This document shows, one piece after another, positions 10,634 to 22,729 of a DNA stretch of 64,000 bases (position 1 is its first letter; each line of letters opens with the position of its first letter). The DNA comes from Schizochytrium sp. TIO01 (Eukaryota; Sar; Bigyra; Thraustochytrida; Thraustochytriidae): the NCBI GenBank assembly GCA_004764695.1, contig SMSO01000025.1:5448362-5512361 (forward strand), read 5' to 3'. A program made the position numbers and the translations under genes. The notes beneath the pieces were generated by a model that saw only the letters and a program-made list of their open reading frames with translations, was not told the DNA's origin and did no database searches.

Positions 10634-12353
10634 TTTATGTATGAGTTTTTCAGAGAGCTGACCAGTTCAAAGTGATAGTCTGAGTCAAGTTGATGAAATC
10701 CAGGCAGCGTGAGAAATGTGATTTCTGTGAGAAACGAACTTTAGCGTTTGAGGGGCTGCTTCTGCTAGTACTTGCGAGCGAAGACGTGAGAGACTGCTAG
10801 GCAAATATTTAAAGTCGATGGTCTTGAACTGAGATGATTTGGAGCCTCGTTGAGACGAGGCGATATCCACTCAGCTGTGTCAAGTAGTGAAAGGGTCTAT
10901 GCAAGGGAGGACAGCTCGCTGGCACAACCACCACGCGCCGGCTCAAACACTGGGTCTCGAAGAAACGGAATTGAACTTCGTCGTTGGTCACGACGATGAT
11001 GCTGTTCTTGGGAAAGGAAAGAATGAGAGAAAAAAGAAAGGAGCCTCTTTCATATTTTTTTTTAATAACAAATAATGATCACCGAAAAAGTATTACTACA
11101 ACCAGAGGTAATTGGGCTCCTAGAGTGTTTTGCGGCCAAGAATTGGGATGATGAAAATAAATTGCAGAAACCATAATGTTATTACATCACCTGAGTAGCT
11201 AAGACTTCATGGCATCCATTGCACTCACTCATTTGCTCTTGCAAGTCAGAACTTCGTAGCTGTCTTTCGCCATGCTCTTCGATGAATTAGGTTATCTCTG
11301 GAAATGCACGGCATTTTCTTCTTGAACCCGATCTTGTACTTTGGTAGTTATGAGTACCTAGTCGGTAGCACTACACGAGTATGTATTTCAGAATTCTCAA
11401 AAAACTTCATAAAAAGTTAGCATAGATTAATGAATACAAGGTCCTCCCGCGTCCTCTAATGTTGTACACTACACATCGAAAGCTTGAGAGAGCAGATGTT
11501 GTGATCCTCTTCACATGTGGGTCCTAGCAGAAGGTTTTCTTCAGTTTCGCCAGGTATCGGGCACTGCTGTTTGCTCCATTCCTCTTTGCACAGACCCAAT
11601 TTTCATCATCGTTATTTATCGTAAATCATTCAAGTAGGTGAAAAGAAAGACTCGACTCAGATAAAGCAGCGCGAAACGACCTGAACACTGCTACGTACGT
11701 ACTTCTAATAATGTAGCTTTGAAAGGACTGGCCACCTAGGCACTACATAAGTGAGTATAAACAACTTCGTTGGCCTCTTGGACGACGATCCAAAGTCTAA
11801 TTTTGAGCAACGACGTCGGAGTCTCTGCGTGCTAGTTGCTGACCACGGCGATGCGTAAGTAGTGCACTGGAAGGAGCAGCCCAGGATTCGGAATGCCCGA
11901 ATTCATTGTGTCTGGCTGGTGCTGGGAAAGTCGAGTTTCGCGCCGTTAGTAGTGCCCGGATTAGGGCTTTTGATACCACTGTACTGCTTCACTTCACTGT
12001 GGTCACAGCTTGAATCCACGCCGCCGAGCTTGCCTCGGGTTGGGCGGCGAAATGAGCGAGAAGCAGGCTTGAAGGACCTTTGCTGACCTTCGTTAAGCCT
12101 CGTGGCTCTTGGAGTGTATGTATTTGGTTGCCACAAGGTGGAGCAAAAGTGGCCTATTGTCGCAACAGACTGAAGATGAAAGACGCGTACGGAAAACGAG
12201 TTCGTGCATAACGTAGCCCGTTACAGCTTATGTGTACCATCCCTTCGTTTTAGTAGAGGGATGCTATTTAAGCGAGAAACTTTACAAAGCCTCGCTTCGA
12301 GTAGTAATGCCCTTCATCTTTGGCAGGAACTCACTGTTGAAAAGGAACTGTTG

Positions 12354-12409
<56 letters not shown>

Positions 12410-12797
12410 GTGGGTTCTTGACAATATGTCCGTCCGCCCGTGGCATTGTGAAGCAAGTTGTATTGAAGAAGAAGGCAATGACATATATGGGACAGACCGC
12501 TTTGTTTTATAGAACATAGTCCAACATTGTCACAAAAGGGCTCAATCGCATGCGTGAACCACACATAATAGATACTGATAAGTAGCTATTTGCATGCGCG
12601 AGGACCGAAGTTCAACACGGTAGACAAGGATTAGCTATTTACATGCGCAAGAAGCAGAGTATCCGGCAAGAACGCAAAAATCCATGAAATAGATACAAAC
12701 CTACAACAAGGTTCAAGACTCATACGTTTGAGGTTAGGGCCTAGTTTGAGATAAAGCAAAGAAAGCTATATGTTCTAGAGAAAAGATAAGGGAATAC
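10634..12797. other. Intergenic region
   Basis: About 2.1 kb with only short domainless ORFs and a CTG microsatellite. No RNA gene was recognised. Confidence 0.55.
12358..12404. repeat. (CTG)n trinucleotide microsatellite, ~16 copies
   Basis: An uninterrupted CTG run is preceded by a few CTGTTG variants. Different frames give Leu, Cys, Ser or Ala homopolymers with no conserved flanks, so coding is unlikely. Confidence 0.9.
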
Positions 12798-13871
12798 TTA
12801 GGGTTCGGCTTCAAGCTTTGCTGCAGCTTGCAAAGCCAGAGGGAACTGATTGAAGATGATTAATTGTCGCTCTCTACCGAGGATCTCGCCAAGATCAGCT
12901 TCAAGAGCTGTAGGACCCATGGAGGTGTGAATACACATGGTATCACAATTGAGCTCAGCTGCATAGCGTGTCCAGTATGCTGCATGTGCCCAGAGTTCAT
13001 CTCGCGTGGGTTCATATTTTGTACTGATGAACATAGAATATGACAGGGTCTTCCCGAGCGGCTCATGGTCCTCCTCGAAATACCCGATACTGACGATTGC
13101 TGGCGAGATCATCCCGGTACAAGTGTCGTTGCTTTCAAATACGCCAGGGATTTCGCTGTAATTGAAGTTCCTTGCATGAAGGTAAATGACAGGAACACCA
13201 ATGTCAATGTCCTCTAATGCCTTGACTATGACTGTGGGATCATTGGTCTTGGTAAGTTCTGTTGTGCTCACACCAAAGCTCTTTTCGAGCTTATCCAAGT
13301 AGGCGTGCACATCCAAAGCTTCATCGAATCCAAATGCATATGGTTCAGCGACAAACTGTGGACCAGAAAGGAAGCTGTATCGATAGCGAAACATCTCTTT
13401 GAAGCCACTTCGATCCGCAAGGCGGATGGAGGCAATGTTCTGATCAAATGTCTGGTAACGCAATTCTTCGACCTTGCTGTTTTCGAGAAGGTATATCATC
13501 AACTTCATGCCGTACCCTCGGCGAGACTTGGTTGGGTCAGACCGAACACCCTCTACGTAGCCACCGCATGCCGTCCTTGCCACATTTGCAATGGAGACAA
13601 GTGGGCCACCTGGATACTCTTCGAGGCCATAAAATTGACCCGCTTCAACCCAGGCGTCAAAGCAGGAGTTGATATAATCATTACCTCCAAAGAGCAGCTT
13701 AACAATGTTAGCAACGTCCTCGCGGTCATCGAGTGTCACCTTACGACCACGAGGCTCCATTTGATGTTGTTCCTCTTGTTGGTGTTCTGTGTCCTGTACA
13801 ACTACAGGTGTTTCTGCACATACTTCCGTCATCTCTAGACTCAAGGCAAGGAGGTTTTGCAGTCGAATCAC
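12798..13871 (-). CDS. GNAT N-acetyltransferase, NAT16/histidine acetyltransferase-like
   Basis: A GNAT fold is indicated in this 357-aa ORF by the acyl-CoA loop RRGYGM at residues 117-122, directly after the strand CGGYVEGVRSDP. It is followed by FDQNIASIRLADRSGFKE, a typical helix-strand region in which a residue pair is acetylated against a shifted neighbour. The pattern GGNDYINSCFDAWVEAG upstream and a long C-terminal half resemble the NAT16/HISAT group, which makes N-alpha-acetylhistidine in fish and has a second degenerate GNAT-like half. The first ~40 residues are Gln/Glu-rich and probably disordered; Met14 is an alternative start. The GNAT call is firm, the substrate is inference. Confidence 0.75.
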   Translation of the reverse strand: MIRLQNLLALSLEMTEVCAETPVVVQDTEHQQEEQHQMEPRGRKVTLDDREDVANIVKLLFGGNDYINSCFDAWVEAGQFYGLEEYPGGPLVSIANVARTACGGYVEGVRSDPTKSRRGYGMKLMIYLLENSKVEELRYQTFDQNIASIRLADRSGFKEMFRYRYSFLSGPQFVAEPYAFGFDEALDVHAYLDKLEKSFGVSTTELTKTNDPTVIVKALEDIDIGVPVIYLHARNFNYSEIPGVFESNDTCTGMISPAIVSIGYFEEDHEPLGKTLSYSMFISTKYEPTRDELWAHAAYWTRYAAELNCDTMCIHTSMGPTALEADLGEILGRERQLIIFNQFPLALQAAAKLEAEP

Positions 13872-16734
13872 CTCAAAAGCACAGTTACCTCCAGCTTACG
13901 GGAAAAGTTTTGTATCCGAAGCTTAACTTGATTCCTGTCTCCCTTTATTGACTTGAAGATTTGCTGTTTTATAATCGAATGCTTCTGATTGTCGCGCTTC
14001 GGCAAAAGAACAGAACCCTCGATTCTGGGTCTGCTCTGCAAACTTGCGAGTTATTGCGCTTTTTTTTTTTTGATTTTAAAAATGAAAAGGGCATGCCAAG
14101 ATGAACGTATTCCTACTGTTTTAATTATACGATACTACTGTTTCTACCTGTAGGAGGGCCGTGAATGCTATGGAAGTAATGGGAAGATTGCACACGTCTT
14201 CAACAGTTTGCGAGCAGCTGCGAGCAGAAGATTGAAGAAAACTTGACTCCACAGGTTGTTGCGGGTGGTGTGAATAAACTCAAGAACGTTGCGGCTTTGA
14301 GGATGTGCGAAGTCCTCGATGCTAGCAGGGGTTGAAGATGTAAGCTTTTCCTTAGGTGTGATGCCAAACAAAGGATGGATCTAGGGCAGTCTGGAAGCTC
14401 GCACAGGACTGTTCTCGCATCGTGCATCCTTGGCTGGAGACTTCACTTCGCAAACTCCAGTGCAGGTACAGAGGTCCCACTTCCTATACATTAGGTTGAC
14501 TCATGTCACCGGTCGTTGGTGTGCACAAAGAACCCTCCACGGTTCTGCCTTGATTGTCTGTTTTTAAAATGCAAATGCTTCGAAGAAGTGGTTTATGTTT
14601 TGTGAACAAATTTAAAAAAAATACATAACTTGACACGTGATGAGCGCAATGTACATTCGGTCTCACTACGAAATGATACATTGAAATTTTCTTTTGACTT
14701 TAAAGTATGAACGGAAGAAAACCCATCTTGTCACAGTTATTTGTAGTGATTCGGGAAGAGCCCCAGCGCCAGGAACGATTCAGGTACACCCAAACGCCCC
14801 GAAGAAAACAACAAAATTATTACCATACAGTACCCGGGTGCTGTTTGAAGGTTTCGTAAAAAACTGCTTGTCCACAATTCTAGAGACTTTATTGTTCTGC
14901 TGTGCGAGTCAGAATTTGCTTTGTTCTCGAAACCTGCCTCATTGTAAATAGATACGGCCTTCGTCAAACGCTAACTTCAGAAGAAAAGAATCAGCCTTCA
15001 TTTTCCGGTTACAAGTTGTAATGGTTCTAGCACTTCAGGGCATGTACCTACGAATGCAAGCGATTTCAACACTTGCGGACTTCCATCAGGCTTGTTTCAA
15101 ACGTATTGTTCAAGAAGGCTCTTCGTTCCTGGTGTCGATCAACGACTAAGCTGGCACGCAACAATCTTCGTTGGCCATGTGCTACATTGCTCAATATTAT
15201 TTATGATACCATGTTTCAAAACATATTCAGTTTAGACTTTTCAGATATGATGAAAGCTTGCAGGGGTCGCTCGGCGTCAGGTATTGCGAGAAATGTATTG
15301 AGTATGATCAACGAAGCTTGAAACAACGAAGATCCGCAGATCACCAGTGGCGCGAAACGTTGTAACGAACCCTATAGATCATTATAAATACTCACTAGGG
15401 TGGGCAGTCGTGGGTATAGTTTCAGGTTTTTAACGATCTAGACTCTATGGCCCATAAAATCTAAAACAACAATCAAATCAAGTGAACTCTGGACTTCAAC
15501 AGTAGAGTGGGTACCTACTATAGTTTCAAAACGTCAGAGGTTGGTAAAGAGGCATTCAAGTAAACAAAATCAGGGATATGTTCTTTAGGGCAAGGAAGAA
15601 GGATATGTACAACTTAGAAGGCATTCTTTATAGATTCTTGAATTTTCATAAAGCTTAGGACAGTTGTAGCTAGGTGTAAATCGACCCCACCCCCACAAAG
15701 TGACAGTATTTTTTACTAGGGTTGTATAGATGGAATTATTCTAGGCGCGTATCAACTCGAAAACTTATAGAGGTTTCCAGAAGTTTTCCCTGAAAAGTGA
15801 GCTTTCGAATACAGGGTCTGATCGAACTATTAGCCTTTGATTCAAAGCATCCTGAATAATTTTTCTTAGATACGAAGAACCTTTTGGTTTCCAAAAGCAA
15901 AGGTTCTACAAGACTACTATCACGTCTTCTGATATATTTACCCTATTTGAAACTATATGCCCATTTTGAGCTAATGAAGAAACTTCCGATCAACCCGATT
16001 GTAACCTTAACTATCATACTTCTTGACATTATATCATGTGAGACCTATGATCTCAACTAGGCATTACTCTCAGCTCCAGAGCGGTGCTGGTGCTTTTCAT
16101 GATTGAGGTTTCATACAAACGTAATTTTGTAAAATAAGCACAGTGCTTGTCCTTGAGGAGACCTGTCCGAAGATCTTGACAAAGCGGCATTATCGGCTCA
16201 GATTGGCCATAGTGCCTACGCACTCCTCTTTCTTGCGCGCAGGGTGCGTGTGTGTCTTGTGGGTCAGTGTTCATTGAATCGCGCCAAAAGCACTTGGGAT
16301 TCTCTTTTGTTAAACTTCGCAGCTGGCGCGTAGCTCATGAGGCACTAGAGAATGAACTCAAATGTAGAATAATTTCTTAATTCTGATTGAAGCTTTCAGA
16401 AACGAAGCGAATCTTTGGGGCGTATCATATTTCATTCGGATATTTCAAGCACTTTAACGTCACTTTCTTTTGAGGAAGTTAGTTGAATTAAGATATGCAC
16501 AGATTTACAATAAAACGAGAACACTTAACATCTGTCGTGAGTTTCGTTGCCTGTTATGCATCAACCTCTAGGCTAGCTTGAGCTCTTGACAAATGTTTCT
16601 AGCTCGAGGTGATTGCAAATTTGTGCAAATTTGCAATGAAAAGACTTCGGTAGTGTAATGAGCCGAAGTGAAACGAAGAGAGCATGCTGAGCGAAAAATG
16701 TTGAACGTTTTCATGCGCAAATAAAGGATAAAAA

Positions 16735-16759
16735 CGCGCGCGCGCGGGGGGGGGGGGGG
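16735..16759. repeat. (CG)6 followed by a run of about 14 G
   Basis: Alternating CG joins directly to a poly-G run on the + strand. Such a sequence can form Z-DNA or G-rich structures and is prone to sequencing error. Confidence 0.9.
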
Positions 16760-17519
16760 TAACCTATCATTCTCCGAACACACTGCCTTATTTACCGATG
16801 CTTCAAAGTGATAAAACACTGATTCCTCTATAAATGGTCAGGTGATTCACAGCAGCTCCTAAGCTTCAATTAATATGAAGACAATATAATCTCGGCCTTA
16901 TTTTGGCCTTTATTTGCCATCCAAGTAGATGGAACATCACCAGTATAGATCCTCGCTTTGAGAATTCGGAAAGTGAAAATCATATCTAGAAAACATTATA
17001 ATGTCATGAACTAAGGTTCGTCTACATCGGTCTTGTGAATAATCTGGAGTCGATAGTATAGCTGCGAGTGAAATATATAGAAGGAAAGTTGGGAGGCTTA
17101 TGTGTATTGGCTTGTCTCGTGGATTTGTTGATTGAATACCAACCGGAAAATCTATAAAATCTATAATTTACTATTTTGCTGTGAACTCTACATAGCAAAT
17201 CTTCAGTTATGTGAAGTAAAGTAGGATAGGATATTAGAGGTTTCCAAGAACATCACATGTTTGAGTAAACTAGCCCGGGATTAAGAGGCCAGAATATAAA
17301 GTTGAACTGCTTGCAGAAATTACATGTTTGATTCTTGGTCAGTTTAGAACAGAACGTCATTATAGAACGTTCTGTTCGTCCTCCACACTATTACTCAAAG
17401 TCGTTCTAAGCGTGAGCATTGTGCTCAGTTGGAAGAAGGACTTCTCTCAGCATGACAGAGCATAAACTTTCACAGAAGGTATTACACACGAAGATGGGGC
17501 ACTAATACTTTAACACTTA

Positions 17520-17914
17520 GACGGTCAAGACTTGACCCAAGCATGATGACAGTAGGTGCCACTATTATCGCGAGGTTTCCCGGAGTATAGGAGCCGACAG
17601 TACTCACGAACAAACCCGGTACGCGCCGGCTGCAACGTCCAACAAAGAAACCCTCACGTGCTTTCGGCGCGATTCAATAAACATCGACAGCCCCCCTTTG
17701 CGCACAAGAAAGAGGAGACGGTCAAGACTTGACCCAAGCATGATGACAGTAGGTGCCACTATTATCGCGAGGTTTCCCGGAGTATAGGAGCCGACAGTAC
17801 TCACGAACAAACCCGGTACGCGCTGGCTGCAACGTCCAACAAAGAAACCATCACGTGCTTTCGGCGCGATTCAATAAACATCGACAGCCCCCCTTTGCGC
17901 ACAAGAAAGAGGAG
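17520..17914. repeat. Two tandem copies of a 197-bp unit
   Basis: The unit beginning ACGGTCAAGACTTGACCC at 17521 recurs at 17718, exactly 197 bp later, with only a couple of substitutions (for example CGCCGGC versus CGCTGGC). The unit is GC-richer than its surroundings. The frame continuing past the second copy (to 17989) is open but unrecognised. The near identity implies a recent duplication. Confidence 0.93.
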
Positions 17915-18194
17915 TGCGTAGCCGTCACCGCACAACACCGCCTGTTCAAGATCTTCGGACATGTCCTTCAGTTGTCCAAGTGGCGTTAATTGATACGATA
18001 ACGTAGCGATAGAATGCAGGGGAAATACAGAGAGCGAAAGTCAAACAAGCCCACTACAGACATCCATCAAAGCTTCAATCTTGGAAAAACAATTCCATCG
18101 GAAAGGTTGCTTAGCTTGTTTCTTTTAGCAGTCCTCTTAATGTGTATACTAGTATCTGTAGTTCATTCTTATTTTTTTTTTCAATTTCAATTAT

Positions 18195-18198
<4 letters not shown>

Positions 18199-18240
<42 letters not shown>
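18199..18240. repeat. (AT)n dinucleotide microsatellite
   Basis: About 21 AT units are followed by AAT/TTA-rich low-complexity DNA to about 18330. Confidence 0.95.
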
Positions 18241-18243
<3 letters not shown>

Positions 18244-19170
18244 ATCATTATAATAGTTAATAATAAAAATAATAAAAATAATAATAAAATAGTTAATAAT
18301 AGTAATATTATTATTATTAATGATAATAAAACAGGAGTACATACGTGTAGCCGGTGGCGGTAGGGGGTTAAACACGATACATTTGACCCTCGGGCGTTGT
18401 ATGAAGACTATTCGTTTCTCTTAATGAGTGCTTACAAAATTTGTATGGCGTAAGAACAACATCTTCTGTTGATCGCATGAAGTAGACATATGCAACATGA
18501 AATGGTATCATCGCATCACCAGCATATGGCTTTTGTGGACCTTTCGTCACAAGGTAGTTTATCCAAGTTCGCGATCTTACATGAGTCGTATTGTTGATAT
18601 TAGGGTATTAGATATTAGAGTCCTGGAGCATGGTACGCAGTGACTGCCATTGATCGAGACGATTCTATTTGAGTCAGTCTGTACAATTGTATTTCGTAGA
18701 GGGGCTAAGACCCAATCGCGGACTAACCCGCGACTCAGAAATGATTTTATTAAAACCATGTCTTTGGCCCGCTTCCTTTTCTTGATCTGTTCTCTAAACT
18801 CCTGATGTAGTGGTTTAGAACAGTGGGTGTTCTTATGTCCAAACTTACTTATTGCAGTTCACGCATGTAGGCACAGTCGTCGGCTCAGTTATTCGAGAGT
18901 CCACAACGAAAACATGCCTCTTTTGAAGTTTGTTGATGGCGAGGACGAAGAAGAGGACTTCGCGCTCTTGACCATCTTGATGACTTTTCGGCACTACTAC
19001 GTTTTGCATGACCAAGTACTAGAGAGTGATCGAATGTTTTTTTTAAACTCCAGAGCGATCTCTAGCTGGAATATTCTACCTCTGAACTTTTTTTCACCTT
19101 CAAGACTTCGAAGGTCCGACTGAGTAGACAGTCTTCCTTTCGTATCTTGGGCCCATAACCTGTTGCAATG

Positions 19171-19525
19171 CAGTCACCAAGAGATAGCGTAGATAGAGAG
19201 ATGAAGGAAAAGAAAAGTTACGATTGGTATTCAGGAATTGCTACTCAGAACAGTATTTAAACCCCTAAAAAAGAATTAAACAGAAACATATATATATATT
19301 GAAAGTTAGCGTGATGCAGTCAACAAGAGGTAGCGTAGATAGAGAGATGAAGGAAAAGAATAGTTACGATTGGTATTCAGGAATTGCTATTCAGAATAGT
19401 ATTTAGACCCCTCAAAAACGAAAAAAACGAATTATATATATTGAAAGTTAGCGTGATGTAGATAGAGAGATGAAGGAAACGGATAGTTGTAATTAGTATT
19501 CAGGAACTACTGATAAGGACCAATG
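19171..19525. repeat. ~146-bp tandem repeat, about 2.5 copies
   Basis: A unit containing TAGATAGAGAGATGAAGGAA and TACGATTGGTATTCAGGAAT starts at 19171 and again at 19317 (period 146). A third, shortened and more diverged copy starts near 19457. The copies end in TATATATATTGAAAGTTAGC. No coding potential is seen. Confidence 0.85.
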
Positions 19526-20142
19526 CCTAAGTCTATTGTCTTGTCCAACACATAATTGTCCGACACATAGCTACCATACTTCAATTATATATATTTATAT
19601 TTGTATGAAGACATAGTCTGGCGTCTGCGGAGAAGTGCAAAAATAGGACCCCTCCTACCTTACCAAACTTCCGCAATTTTATTCTATTAGTATTATTTAA
19701 AATCCTAGGTTCTGAGCTAAAGAATAGCGTATAATTACAATAATGTTGTCATTTATATCCACTTTTAGTAGGGGGTCGAATCTTTTTTTAAATTAAAATT
19801 TAGAGAGAACAAATAATCTTCTAATACTTTTTACTTAAATAGGGTTAGGGTACCCTTAGAAAAGGTGTAAAGAACATTGAAGAATGTTTAACAAGAAAAT
19901 AAATACTCTTTAGTGGATATATAGACTAAACGATAGTAGTAGTGGAAGCTACCCGTTTGGAGGTGCCACTAATAAGGGACATGTGTCATAACAAGTGACT
20001 TCGACTTCAGCAAACCTTTAACTCCAGCAGACCTCAAACTGCAGAACCTCATCCCTAAAAAAGTAATACGTCATTACGAGCCCCTGTCGCTCATCGGCAT
20101 TCAACAGAAAGAATTGAAATTAGATATCTTAGGTCAACAAAG

Positions 20143-21438
20143 ATGAATCGCGTGAGGCATAGTTCTACAGATCATGAGGAAGACAAGATTCATCGAGTGG
20201 AAAATTTGGTCAACAACCAACCCGAGAGTCGTATTCTCAAGTACTCAGCATTCTTCGTCGCTCTGTTCCTTCTTGTAATGATCCACCTGGCTTGGCCTTT
20301 AGGAGAAAGCAACAGTGGTTCTTCCAGTGCACAAAGCACACTTGCACTACCACAAACAGAAGAAAGAGAAACGAATGAAGTATTGATTTCAAGCAATCAA
20401 ATCGCGACAGGCCCAGTAAGCACAACTATCCATGTATCAAAATTAAATGAAAGAGGGGCCACTCAAGAAGAATTGACTAATCCTTCCTGCGTTCCATCTA
20501 TCGATCATTTGTTGCCTCGCCCGAATAGTAAATGTATAGCCTCTCTATTAATAGTCGGCGGTCGGAAATGCGGTACAACATCACTTTACCATTATCTTTC
20601 TCAACATCCGGACTTTTTTGGAGTGAGGATTGATGGTTCTCCTAGGGAAGGTGAACTTCCACATACTCGCTATTGGGACGATCTAACTTTGAATTCTACA
20701 CAACTTGCCATGAGATATAACAAAACCTATGAAAGGGAATTCAACGCGATGGGGTACTCGAAGAAGGATATTGAAAGAATTTACCAAAACGATGCTCTTA
20801 CGGGTGACAGCACTGTAGAGACTGGAGCAAGATGCCTAGGTGCACAAAGCTTGGTTAAAGGCTGTGGCAATGGGGTCAAGGTAATTTATCTTGTTCGAGA
20901 TCCTGTTGAGAAGCTTGAGTCGCTTTACAACATGCGCATGCGTCTTGGAACCACACTGGGTCCGAACGAGGATCCTGACACTAAATTGGAAACATATTTT
21001 TGGTCCCAAATGGAGATGCTCGAGAACAAGCTCAAAAATAAAGGTCCAGAATTCCTGCTAAACAGGGCTCCTGAAAACGTGCCTTGCCTATATAAGAGAG
21101 ATTTTAAAAACCCTGTATGGTCTGGCATGTACGCTGTACATCTTCAGCGCTGGACTGGATACCCTCGGGGCAATATTCTTGTTCTCAAAAGCGAAGACAT
21201 GTTCAGAGATCCGGCGAAAGTACTTTCACAGGTCTTTCGCTTTGCTGGTCTGGATCCCCAACTTGTTGACGTCAACAAAATAACTGCAAAGGTCTATAAC
21301 GGGGCTCCTAAAGATTCCAATAAATCTCAGGGGAAATTCAGCAGCGAAGTTCGGAAGTATCTTAAGGAATTCTATCGCCCATATAATGAGCACCTGGCAA
21401 GAGAATGGTGTGTAGATATTTCGTCATGGCAAACTTGA
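20143..21438 (+). CDS. Golgi-type carbohydrate (heparan-sulfate-like) sulfotransferase
   Basis: This 431-aa protein has type II membrane topology: a charged cytosolic tail, then a transmembrane helix at about residues 34-53. The PAPS-binding loop GGRKCGTTSLYHYLSQHP (139-156) and the 3'-phosphate-binding motif IYLVRDPVEKLES (248-260) define the P-loop sulfotransferase fold (Pfam Sulfotransfer family). Later motifs, such as GMYAVHLQRW and NILVLKSEDMFRDP, match heparan-sulfate/chondroitin-type enzymes that move sulfate from PAPS to Golgi glycans. The ATG follows AACAAAG and is the first in frame. It converges with a putative Golgi glycosyltransferase-like gene at 22730, so both may act on the same extracellular polysaccharide (inference). 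The acceptor is unknown. Confidence 0.85.
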   Translation: MNRVRHSSTDHEEDKIHRVENLVNNQPESRILKYSAFFVALFLLVMIHLAWPLGESNSGSSSAQSTLALPQTEERETNEVLISSNQIATGPVSTTIHVSKLNERGATQEELTNPSCVPSIDHLLPRPNSKCIASLLIVGGRKCGTTSLYHYLSQHPDFFGVRIDGSPREGELPHTRYWDDLTLNSTQLAMRYNKTYEREFNAMGYSKKDIERIYQNDALTGDSTVETGARCLGAQSLVKGCGNGVKVIYLVRDPVEKLESLYNMRMRLGTTLGPNEDPDTKLETYFWSQMEMLENKLKNKGPEFLLNRAPENVPCLYKRDFKNPVWSGMYAVHLQRWTGYPRGNILVLKSEDMFRDPAKVLSQVFRFAGLDPQLVDVNKITAKVYNGAPKDSNKSQGKFSSEVRKYLKEFYRPYNEHLAREWCVDISSWQT

Positions 21439-22086
21439 TGAAAGACAGAGTTATCGTGTCAACGATATTATTAATGAAATGTGGTTATGATTACTTAGTG
21501 GAGATTGAGGAAATTTCTGCGATAGTAGTTGTTAGTAAGTACTGAGACAATGGTTGTCACTTGTCTCACTTGATTTGGTTCAAGTAATTTGGGTCGATTC
21601 GAGATATTTTAGGTCTGGGCACAGGCAGTATGAACGTATCATTCTGAGCTTGTTGGACTGGAGAGCTAGGTTAAGCGGGGTCAGACGCTTAGCTGCGTGT
21701 TGGTTCGTTGGTATCACAAAGGCGTTCTTTTGAGTCTTGCAAAGTCGCGCTGTAATCTTGTCTCCGTTTTCTTCTCAGTATTTATGCTCATTATTTTTGA
21801 CGAAACATAGACGTAGACTTGCTTATTTGCCGAAGCGTTTCAACATTTATGATATGCTAAAAGTTGGCACCTTTGAGATTGAAGATGACCTGAAGGCTTA
21901 CCTGCATAAGAGAAAGTTATGCGAATTCACGTCAAACTCACGGCAGTTTTTCAAGTTGGCACTTTGATTTTCACATGTTCAACTTAAACTACGTGCTGTC
22001 TTCCTATTAGCCCGCCGTGTTATTGTTCTATCCTTCAAGAAATTGCAATGTCGTACCTTAAGACTCTCCAGTCAAACTATGCTCCA

Positions 22087-22647
22087 GGTAAGAATTATAT
22101 CTACCATACAGAGGTAATGATTTAGATATAGTAGTTTGTGTTTTTACCAAACCCCAATAACTAATCATTACGAACTTACATTAACAAGTTGTTTAGTAGG
22201 TAAGAATTATATCTACCATACAGAGGTAATGATTTAGATATAGTAGTTTGTGTTTTTACCAAACCCCAATAACTAATCATTACGAACTTAAATTAACAAG
22301 TTGTTTAGTAGGTAAGAATTATATCTACCATACAGAGGTAATGATTTAGATATAGTAGTTTGTGTTTTTACCAAACCCCAATAACTAATCATTTCGAACT
22401 TAAATTAACAAGTTGTTTAGTAGGTAAGAATTATATCTACCATACAGAGGTAATGATTTAGATATAGTAGTTTGTGTTTTTACCAAACCCCAATAACTAA
22501 TCATTACGAACTTAGATTAACAAGTTGTTTAGTAGGTAAGAATTATATCTACCATACAGAGGTAATGATTTAGATATAGTAGTTTGTGTTTTTACCAAAC
22601 CCCAATAACTAATCATTACGAACTTAGATTAACAAGTTGTTTAGTAG
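22087..22647. repeat. Five tandem copies of a 112-bp unit
   Basis: GGTAAGAATTATATCTACC starts at 22087, 22199, 22311, 22423 and 22535, an exact 112-bp period, and the array ends at 22647. Copies differ at only a few positions (for example TTACATT/TTAAATT/TTAGATT near the unit end). Each unit contains an imperfect inverted repeat: GTAATGATTTAG and CTAATCATTAC. The array fills the space between two convergent genes. Confidence 0.97.
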
Positions 22648-22729
22648 ATACCTGGCTGGTACTGCGTTTCTGCACCAATGAATAGAGCTCAAATAAAAGA
22701 AATTTCAAACTTATCTTCTTATTTTCAAT

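Larger units (their letters stand above)
13872..20142. other. 6.3-kb gene-poor AT-rich region with several tandem repeats
   Basis: I find no ORF with a recognisable domain here. The region contains a (CG)6-G tract, a 197-bp tandem duplication, an AT microsatellite with AAT-rich flank, and a 146-bp repeat (all listed separately). A 98-aa ORF at 18827-19123 contains an acidic, helical stretch (about residues 30-65) that might be a gene or transposase remnant, but this cannot be supported. Confidence 0.55.

Noticed and set aside
12204-12564. ORFs with Leu, Cys, Ser or Ala homopolymer runs
   Set aside because: All derive from the CTG microsatellite, with no conserved flanking sequence in any frame.
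18827-19123. 98-aa ORF with an acidic helical stretch, possibly a transposase relic
   Set aside because: Too short, no diagnostic motif, and the flanks are non-coding.
22087-22647. 112-bp array as a CRISPR array or row of introns
   Set aside because: The units are contiguous without variable spacers, so it is not CRISPR. GTAAG starts are part of the unit and no exons lie between copies.
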